A stretch of DNA of 64,000 bases, taken from NCBI GenBank assembly GCA_022818135.1, contig JAFMSR010000029.1:248001-312000 (forward strand), in the 5' to 3' direction. Position numbers and translations under genes: made by a program. Positions 56,538-64,000 of this stretch are shown here, one piece after another. This DNA comes from Saxidomus purpurata. Taxonomy: Eukaryota > Mollusca > Bivalvia > Venerida > Veneridae. Position 1 is the first letter of the stretch, and each line of letters opens with the position of its first letter. The notes under the pieces are model-generated. The model was not told the origin of the DNA. It searched no databases and saw only the letters and a list, made by a program, of their open reading frames with translations.

Positions 56538-56890
56538 TCAGCTATGCTTTATGGACTTGTTACGCTATTTCGACTTATTGCGCTTGTTGGACAATTTAGA
56601 TGTGCTGCACTCCTTGGACTTGTTGCGCTAAATTGGCTTGCTACACTCCTTGGACTTGCTGCACTTCTTGGAATTGTTGCACTCCTTGAACTTGCTGCAC
56701 TTCTACGACTTGCTGTACATCTTGCAATTGCTGCACTTCTTGGACTTGCTCATCTTCTTGGACGCTGCACTTCTTGGACTTGCTGTGCTTCCTAGACTTG
56801 CAGCACTAATTAGACTTGCTGCACTTTCTAGACTTGTACAACTACCTATACTTGCTCCACTAGTTCGACTTGCTAAGGCAATTATCTCCT
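56538..56890 (+). repeat. 21-bp minisatellite, open as a heptad Leu/Ala repeat
   Basis: About 16 units near CTTGGACTTGCTGCACTTCTT, diverged by point changes and a few short deletions. The plus strand from 56523 reads about 90 codons, largely LLGLAAL-like heptads (for example LLGLAALLGIVALLELAALL). No start context, domain or conserved partner argues for a protein, but an uninterrupted frame through so many diverged units is notable. Confidence 0.8.
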
Positions 56891-57159
56891 CCCTTATTTA
56901 CAAAGAGTCTTGCTCCATCTAGCAAGAATCAGTCTTTGACAATACTGAGTAAATCCTTATTCGAGATCAAGATTTGTTAAATCTCTGCTTGTAATAACAG
57001 TCTAAAATCTTTTTTTATTCAATCTATATATAGTTCACGCACGAACCGGATCGAGCGACACTATTATGATGTCACAATACAAATTACGTCGCCAATGTTT
57101 TAAGACAAATTGTGTTTCTTTTCTGAACAAAATGCATAAAAATAGTTAATAAAAATACC
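56891..57159. other. No gene recognised
   Basis: Unassigned. Confidence 0.4.
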
Positions 57160-57450
57160 GATTATAGGTCAAGGTCGCAGTGACCAGGAATTGTAGAATG
57201 GTTTCCGGCTGATAACTTGAGAACGCGTGGGCTTAGGATCTTGATAAGGAGGTTTGACATGGCCAGTAGAGAACTTCTATTGATTTTGAGGTCTGTAGGT
57301 CACAGTGATCCGGAATACTAAAACAGTTACCTGACAATAACTCTAGAACACTTGGGCGTAGCATCTTGGGACTTGATGTGTAGGTTGGTCATGACCAGCA
57401 GATGACCCCTATTGATTTTGAGGTGTGAATGTCAAAGTTCAGTGTCACCG
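57160..57450. repeat. Two diverged units of about 145 bp, with TGACC motifs
   Basis: AGGTCxxGGTCxCAGTGAxCxGGAAT ... GGCxTAGxATCTTG ... GGTTxGxCATGxCCAG ... TATTGATTTTGAGGT occurs twice (about 57166 and 57290). Inverted relatives lie at 32.4-32.6 kb. Confidence 0.7.
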
Positions 57451-57980
57451 GGACTTTTTGTTTTAAGGATTTATGCATTTGTTTAGGCCAAAAATTGATG
57501 TTTTTTAAGGCCACATGTATTTTTTAAGACAAATATTTTTTATTGGCAAACACTTTTTACGGCCATGTGAAATTTTTTTTTTTAAACTTGATTTGTCATT
57601 ACCAGTGGATAACCCTATTCATTTTCAGGTTATTAGGTTTTATGTCAATTTCACAGTGACTTTTACTTTTAAAACGGTTCCTTGCATAGTTGGACTTTTC
57701 CATATTACTGATTGAATCAAGGGGGGCATATGTGTTTTACAAACAGCTCTTGTTACTTTATATGCCTGTACTTTTTTAATCTGAAATACAATGGGGGTTT
57801 ATGCTTACTTTACATAGGTGTAGAAATGGCAATCGTAAATTATTAAAAACAATATTCTTCAGTTTAAATGTAGTTGCTACTAGAATAAGAAAATTTACGA
57901 CGGATAGAGCCGATGTGTAAATTTTACATAATTTGTATATAGTAGGCAATGTCATGTAGTTGCCCTAATAATGTAGACTG
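57451..57980. other. No gene recognised
   Basis: T-rich tail of the previous repeat, then unassigned. Confidence 0.4.
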
Positions 57981-58370
57981 GCGTCGAACGTGCTACAATA
58001 TTATAAACTCAACCAATTTTCTAGGTATACACCCAAAAGAAGTATTGTAGTTTATTCAATTTTCAAGATATGATGAAATGTTATAATTACAGAAAATGTT
58101 TTGAAACAAAAGGCTATAGAAAGCTTAAAATGTTCATTTTTTAAGAAAAAACTGCATTTATATCACAATAAAACATAAAAAGTTCAAATTACTTGTAAAT
58201 TACAAGTTGTATTGTTTCTTGAGAAATATATCACATGTAACAAGTAACTAACATGTTTGATTATGAAATATTCATCAAAATATCTTGAAAACTGAATAAA
58301 CTAAAATTCTTCTTTTGGGTGTATACCTAGAAAATTGGTTGAGTGTATAATATTGCAGCACTTTCGACGC
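57981..58370. mobile_element. 390-bp foldback element (MITE-like), arms about 110 bp
   Basis: GCGTCGAACGTGCTACAATATTATA...AACCAATTTTCTAGGTATACACCCAAAAGAAG at the left matches the reverse complement of the right end, continuing to TTTTCAAGATATxxGATGAA. The centre includes ACTTGTAAATTACAAGT. Non-coding, and it ends about 120 bp before the ATG at 58489. Confidence 0.9.
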
Positions 58371-58488
58371 TATATCATTGTGTCGTTTTAAATTATACAA
58401 AACACGCAATAAATTTAGCTTCGTCGCTGGTTAATTGATTTTATAAAAATGCGATATACTTCAGTTTGAACGTTGTGTATTATAAACC

Positions 58489-58555
58489 ATGCAATCAAAT
58501 TGGATAAGAGCTACTTTGGTTGTGGTAGTAATGCTCGTTAGCTTCTTTATGTACT
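58489..58555 (+). CDS. Candidate first exon (signal anchor) of a second Golgi-enzyme gene
   Basis: ATG encodes MQSNWIRATLVVVVMLVSFF then MY, a short N-terminus with one hydrophobic span, cut by a perfect donor T|GTAAGT in phase 1. Exon 17409-17469 has the same design, length class and phase, suggesting a paralogous or related gene running out of the window. No second exon was found before 64000. Confidence 0.45.
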
Positions 58556-61255
58556 GTAAGTAATTTAATTAGCAACTTTATATACAAGATTAAGATTAAT
58601 AATTTATATGGTTTAGGTTGAAACTATTGTAATCCAGGTGTGTAATTAAGGTGATCTCGTCACTTAAAGATTAGTTATCCGCCTCAGACGTCTTTAAAAC
58701 GTAAGGCAGGCCGCTGGGTGCTCGGTAAAAATCCAAAGCTGTCTAACTTTTATGATATTTACAAATATTGTTTAAAGATATTTAGAAATTCCGACTGAGT
58801 TGGATGTTACAACGCAACCTAGTGGACAACCGTGACACTCTGTTCGATTTGACAATTACTTGAATTACAGAAATTTCAATACCGGTAGTTAAAAAAATCA
58901 TAAATGATGGAATTTCAAAACGCCATAGCATATGTTATTATGGGACGTCGTTTACTGACTTTATATAATTTCTTTTACATCATGCAACCAAAGTCTTGGA
59001 CTTTCCTTAGGAAAATTACATCGACTTTTTTATCAATGCTCCAAAACCGCGCCGTGATTTGTTTAACGTTTTTTATTCATCACCCTCGTAGCAAAATCTT
59101 TCAGGTGAGCCAATTTATATGGTAATTAATAGCCTATATTTTCAGTTCGAAACGTCGAAATGTCGCATTTTTACCGTGGGTAGGCAAAGTAACGATAATG
59201 TCGATACGAAACTACAACGTTACAACTATCACAACTAGCATCACATCCTGTTCAATACTATTCTGTATTTAAATGTAGGTTAAATTTAGTCTAGCGTTTA
59301 GTGGGAAAGCCAGTATTTATAATAAAATACTATTCCATTCAATGACCGTTTTACACAGTATTCTCCTGACAAGGTCCGTGAGTGACGGAATAAACCTAAG
59401 CCTATTTATGAATTCATTACATATGTGTGTAAATAACATTCAAAAATAATAATGGGGTTCTTATAAACTGTTATTTTAAAGATTTTTCATAACCGTATAA
59501 GTTTAGTTTAGTTAAGTTTACACTGTTTTACTCGATTGCGCAAAATGAAAAAAAAAACTCTGAAGGGGTTTGAACCATAGACCATACGTCATTTCCACTA
59601 AAATTGAGTTAATTAACATTTACAAATATATGTTTAAGCATTTTCATCGCAGACAATTAGATAGAGTCTTACAGCACGATAGCCACGAATGTTCAAGTAT
59701 TTTCAGGAATATTTCATACGCATATTGTACGTATTGTACATATGTTGTAATTGTGTAAATGAGTTTAAAATGTTGATTTACAACCTCTGCAGCCTCGCAA
59801 CACGTACAAACGGCGTTTGAGAAGTTTGCATAAATCTCTCATATCTCATTTATTGCAGACAAAATATGGACTCTCAAACATCAAAGTGCATTCAAACTTC
59901 AACAGTTATCTTCATCATACTTCAAGTAAAGCGTATTCTTATAGCAGCGTCATGTTAGCGTGAGTGGGGCAGCTTCAAATGATATATTATATATTATTTA
60001 GGATGTCATGAAAAATCGACCGCCACTGCCAGGATTCGAACCAAGGGTGCATACGGCAAGGATATATTATACGGCGTACCTAAACAGCTTCAAAATTTGC
60101 TCTTGCTTCAATTCATTTTTAAATAATGTAGTGCAGACCTAAAAATATTCTACCCATTTAATTATCAGCGCCTGAACATGATTTTTAACGTTTTGTATGC
60201 ATTTCCGAATGCATTCATGCAGCAGATAATCAACGTTGCTAAATTTTCCTCGGACGTCACTCGATTTTTTAGTACAATGAACAGTTGCATTTCATTTACT
60301 TTTATCAAGTAAAACCTTAAACTTTCACGAATATGTGTTCCCCAGATTCAATTGCAAATCCTCTTTTTTACTGAATAAAACGATAATGATAATAATAACA
60401 CCCTGCACAAATCGTGTGAAGGTTATCGTGACAACGCCTGCATTTACAAATAATTGTACAAGGAAATATAGACTTGCTGTCACTAAAGTTCAGTGATTTT
60501 TTAAATATTGATAACATGTTATTGTTATAGCGACTAAAAGTAAATAGCATTTTGTCAGTAAATAGATACTTTCCGTTTGTAAACTGTACACAGACCTAAG
60601 TACATTGTAAATGAATAAACAACCTCTAAATTGTGTTAACAATATTTCCGATTTCTCTCTGGCAAACGTTCCATTTTTGTTCAAAAGTTTGGTCTTTGCT
60701 ATTATTTACCGATTATTTATATATACTTCAAGGACTATGCAAAATATTATGAGAAGCTAACATCCGTATCAGCTTCGTGTATGATTATTGGAATAAATAT
60801 TAAATAAAATCATGAATTAATTAAACACCTCTCATGCAACGTTTTCAAATTTTATATTTCATTTCGTTTTTGAAAAGAGAAAATGATATGGGTAGTAAAC
60901 TACAACCTCGATGAAACCCGATTCGACAATCGCACGTGTTAGTATGTCCGTACTCTGTACTAAAAACGCCTTTTATTTAAAAAAATAATCTATTGTAATT
61001 ATGAATGGTCAAGGTAAAGCACACCAGAGTAATCAAACACTCAACACTCAATACAAAATTTGCAAATTTCACGTCAGAAATGAACATATGCAATGACAAA
61101 AGCAAAATATGAAAATTGAATATAGAAATACAGTCTTGACTAGGAATAAAGTCATGACTCTAGTCCCGATTACTTCACGTTTACACTTTTAATTAATGGT
61201 GAATATAAATACGTTTTATTATTATAAATAGACTGTCATCGCCATACAAAACAGC
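58556..61255. other. No gene recognised (possibly an intron)
   Basis: AT-rich. CCAGGATTCGAACCAAG at about 60030 is a lone B-box-like sequence. Several open stretches show no domain. If the exon at 58489 is real, this is its first intron. Confidence 0.4.
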
Positions 61256-62410
61256 ATCTCTGTTTTTGCTCCAGTAATCCGGGGTTTGATTTTAGACAAC
61301 CTTAATGTCAACTTCACCAAAGGTGTTTCATGTGTGAATAGGGCACAACGTAGACCAGTCTATGCTCGGGAATTAATACATCTGGGCGATTGGTGTAGTG
61401 CATCGACGTAAAAGGTCGGTCTTCTTCAGGAAAGTCATCGTCTGGAGGTGTTACAATTTATTTCTCGACCACTCCAGGCATTGTATCTTCCGTTGGGTTG
61501 GGGCGGAGGGTGGCGGGGCGGGGGGGGGGGGAGAAAAGTAAAAGATATAACATATTGTAAATACCATGGCATATAAAACGTCTCGGACATAAACAGCTCC
61601 CACAGTTAACTAATACCTTTGTAGTTATTCGTGCTATATTCAAAAGTGTAATAGGTCACTTGATACGTTCATTATTTAATCTTTCTCATTATCATTAAAA
61701 CGTTCTTTGAACTATTAACAAGAATGAAAGTAAAATGAAATGAAACACAATTAAACAAATAAACCGAATTAATCTGTAGCTTAAATTCACTATGTACAAT
61801 CATTACATACGATAATTTATGATTATTGAAAGAAATAATCACAGAATGACATTAAACGAAAAACAAACTGCACTGTTTCTTCGATGAAATTACAACACAT
61901 TTAGCTACTTCTAAATCTTATCAATTCTTTAAAACGATATTTTTTTATAATTATATAACAAAATAACTTTCAATATCTTTTACTGAGAAAAAATCAATTT
62001 GCTGAAGCAATTTACGATATAAAATAGAAAACTTTAAAAAATAAATCTAATTACCTTGATTAAGATAAAATCGGATCTTTTTAACATGTCAAAGTCGTGA
62101 AAGCTGTGTGTGCAGTTTCCTAATGGTCGGTGTTGTCTTACATACCTTATCTTCCCGTACGGGGAAATAATTACCTCCAGCAGACATGGAATGCACAAAT
62201 ACAAATTATGTCGGTCAAAATAAGTTATATAAATTGAGGTCCGTCAATAAAATTGTGATACATGTACAACCAAAATTCGAAAATATAACTTTCTTATACT
62301 GAACCAAATTTAATTAAAAATACATGAAAATACACGAAACTCAGTACTAAAAACAATGCTCTTACTTTTATAGGAAAAGTCGAGCACTTTACACAAAAAT
62401 GCAAACTTTA
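61256..62410 (-). repeat. Large dispersed repeat, copy 2
   Basis: Reverse complement matches 46240-47966 (see that entry). A poly-G run with GGGGCGGAGGGTGGCGGGGC (about 61500-61532) interrupts it. The conserved segment reads PPDDDFPEEDRPFTSMHYTN, then RPDVLIPEHRLVYVVPYSHM, without a stop in this copy. Confidence 0.75.
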
Positions 62411-62480
62411 CAAAAAATGATAAAATTGCTGTCACAATATTCATACGAAAGAGTGAGGCCCGTCTGTCAATTTTGTAACA

Positions 62481-63289
62481 TCTATGGCTTGGAGTGCTTT
62501 ATAAAAATTGAAAAATTCCCAAGAGGTGATGTGCTGGGCGGAATAAATTACGAGGGAACGATAAGCACTCTAAGCGCTAGATAATTTGGATTTTTATAAG
62601 CTAAATTTATGAAAAGTATCGTAACTACTACGAACCTTAAATCAGCTTGACGGTAATGTGTAAAATGGCATAAATAGTGGTTGTTGCAGTCCCCTCACTC
62701 CCCTAATTTGGACCACCATTAAAGATATCGTAAATAGCTCTATTGTACAAACTTATTTTAGTTTAATCATCTAATACATAAAATAAATAAAATACCTGAC
62801 TGTGACAGTATGCAGAAGACGTCAGATTCAGAACCTAACAAAGCAGACAATCGACTCAAATGCGTACTGCTAAACTGAACTGTACAACGTTTTAACGTGG
62901 AGTTATATAGTAAGTATGGTGACGTAAATGTTTTCATTCATTGTTTATTCTCCTGGAATCAAAACACTGCATGACGGGTTATCCTGATTTGCATGGCATT
63001 TTTAAAGGAACACAAGGTTAAGGGTATTCTAAGGCTTGCCTGACGCATTCAAAAATAATATGTAGGTTCTTAATCACAACTATTTCATGTTTGTGTCGTA
63101 TTAGTTTATACTTATATAGATATTACTTTTATTTCTATATTTTATTTTCTGCCCGACAGTAAATTAGCAAATTAGAAAAGTCAGAAGGACTAACTTTTAT
63201 GTCCGAAATTCCGTCTACTTGTCCGAATGCTTTGATAATATTAAAACACTCGAATTGACTATAGAAATATACCATAGGCATATTCGAAT
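62481..63289 (+). mobile_element. Dispersed element with terminal palindrome, copy 2 (palindrome truncated)
   Basis: Aligns with 36977-37811 in the same orientation. The palindrome is collapsed: the left arm remains, while the central GAGGGCGAAGCCCGAG and much of the right arm are missing, as expected from deletion of a hairpin. Confidence 0.8.
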
Positions 63290-63941
63290 GTGTTATCAAT
63301 TCATTGAATAGAAATCCACAGTTTACCTTTCATACATTCTTTTATTAAACATTATAGATCGATTTCGCCTTTTTGATAGATTCATGTACACACATTCTGT
63401 GTTAAGAAATGCTGAGACATACTTTTGCGCACAGGACGTAACCAAGCGAAACCATGCGCAAACCTTTGACATTGAAGATAAGCAAAACTATTAAAAGAAT
63501 ATACAAAATGTACCTAAAACAAAGAATTGATGAATGATGTTTGCAAACTAATACGACACAAAAATACCAGGTCATGTACGTCAAGTCACACACTCCTCAA
63601 TGACTTTTCGTCATTCCTTATGTCATGAAAACATTATGTCTGTCAGAAAAAAACTATTCCCAAGTAGTGTTTTTATTTAAAATCATACCCTTTTACAAAA
63701 CTAACAATAAATTAACTTCAGAGTTTGAAATTGTTAGTAAAATTACAATACTTTACCTATGATATTAATATCATACTACAACCTAGTCTTCAGCTATGAT
63801 AGACATTTATTGCCTATCATTGGCAACTGAAACTTCAGTTTCAACATTGATAATTACTTCTCGTCTCGCAGATGTGAAATAAGGGAACAAAATAAAATCA
63901 TTATACAAAACATGTTATTTAAGTAAGTGATTTTTTTAACA
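63290..63941. other. No gene recognised
   Basis: Unassigned AT-rich sequence. Confidence 0.4.
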
Positions 63942-64000
63942 TCGCACCGTCCGTCTGTCTGTCTGTCCGTCATTCTGTCAGTCCGTCCGTCCTTCTGTCC
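63942..64000. repeat. (GTCC/GTCT)n microsatellite at window end
   Basis: CCGTCCGTCTGTCTGTCTGT and further units. It is the complement of the GACG/GACA tails on other repeats, so a tandem-unit repeat probably continues beyond the window. Confidence 0.9.

Overview
The window looks like nuclear DNA of an invertebrate, most likely a bivalve mollusc. It is AT-rich, genes are sparse, and coding sequence is split by introns with GT-AG borders. There are many broken non-LTR retrotransposons, tRNA-derived SINEs, a mariner, MITE-like elements and tandem repeats with TGACCTTGACCTTTGACC and GACG/GACA tails. The mollusc assignment is inference from repeat style, not a database result.

Genes. (1) 734-1630 (+) is an uninterrupted NAD-dependent epimerase/dehydratase of bacterial type, preceded by a good splice acceptor. 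(2) A carbohydrate sulfotransferase (+) can be assembled from three phase-compatible exons: 17409-17469 (signal anchor), 28248-28339 (stem) and 38206-about 39311 (catalytic). Two introns of about 10 kb separate them, and there is a frame break near the 3' end. (3) A core-2-type beta-1,6-GlcNAc transferase (GT14 family) lies on the minus strand in three exons between 55681 and 52530. Its splice phases match exactly, but codon 40 is an in-frame TGA. (4) 58489-58555 (+) is a second signal-anchor first exon with the same donor phase as (2), probably the start of a neighbouring gene that leaves the window. All four concern sugar nucleotides or Golgi glycan modification, although physical clustering may be chance.

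Mobile DNA. At 8.5-16.2 kb a LINE carrying a 2A-like DVxxNPGP peptide is split by a 4402-bp TIR element with a 5-bp target duplication. That element contains a 1284-bp mariner, a SINE and a microsatellite-linked repeat. At 18.3-21.8 kb a second LINE (minus) carries a 552-bp TIR element with a 10-bp target duplication. Further LINE remnants lie at 29.9-33.5 kb (+), 44.7-46.1 kb (-) and possibly 48.4-48.7 kb (+). A broken 155-codon minus-strand reading frame at 5.8-6.3 kb starts just downstream of a TATA-bearing block that recurs at 17.1 kb.

Repeats of note. Hairpin palindromes with GC-rich cores occur at 5.0, 22.7, 36.3, 37.0, 42.4 and 43.3 kb, and a long foldback at 58.0-58.4 kb. Inverted pairs occur at 41.2/44.0 kb and 46.2/61.3 kb, and a direct pair at 37.0/62.5 kb. 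Two unrelated 21-bp-period arrays (41-44 kb and 56.5 kb) read as heptad peptides. A short TTAGGG tract lies at 28.56 kb. I saw no CRISPR array, rRNA or intact tRNA.
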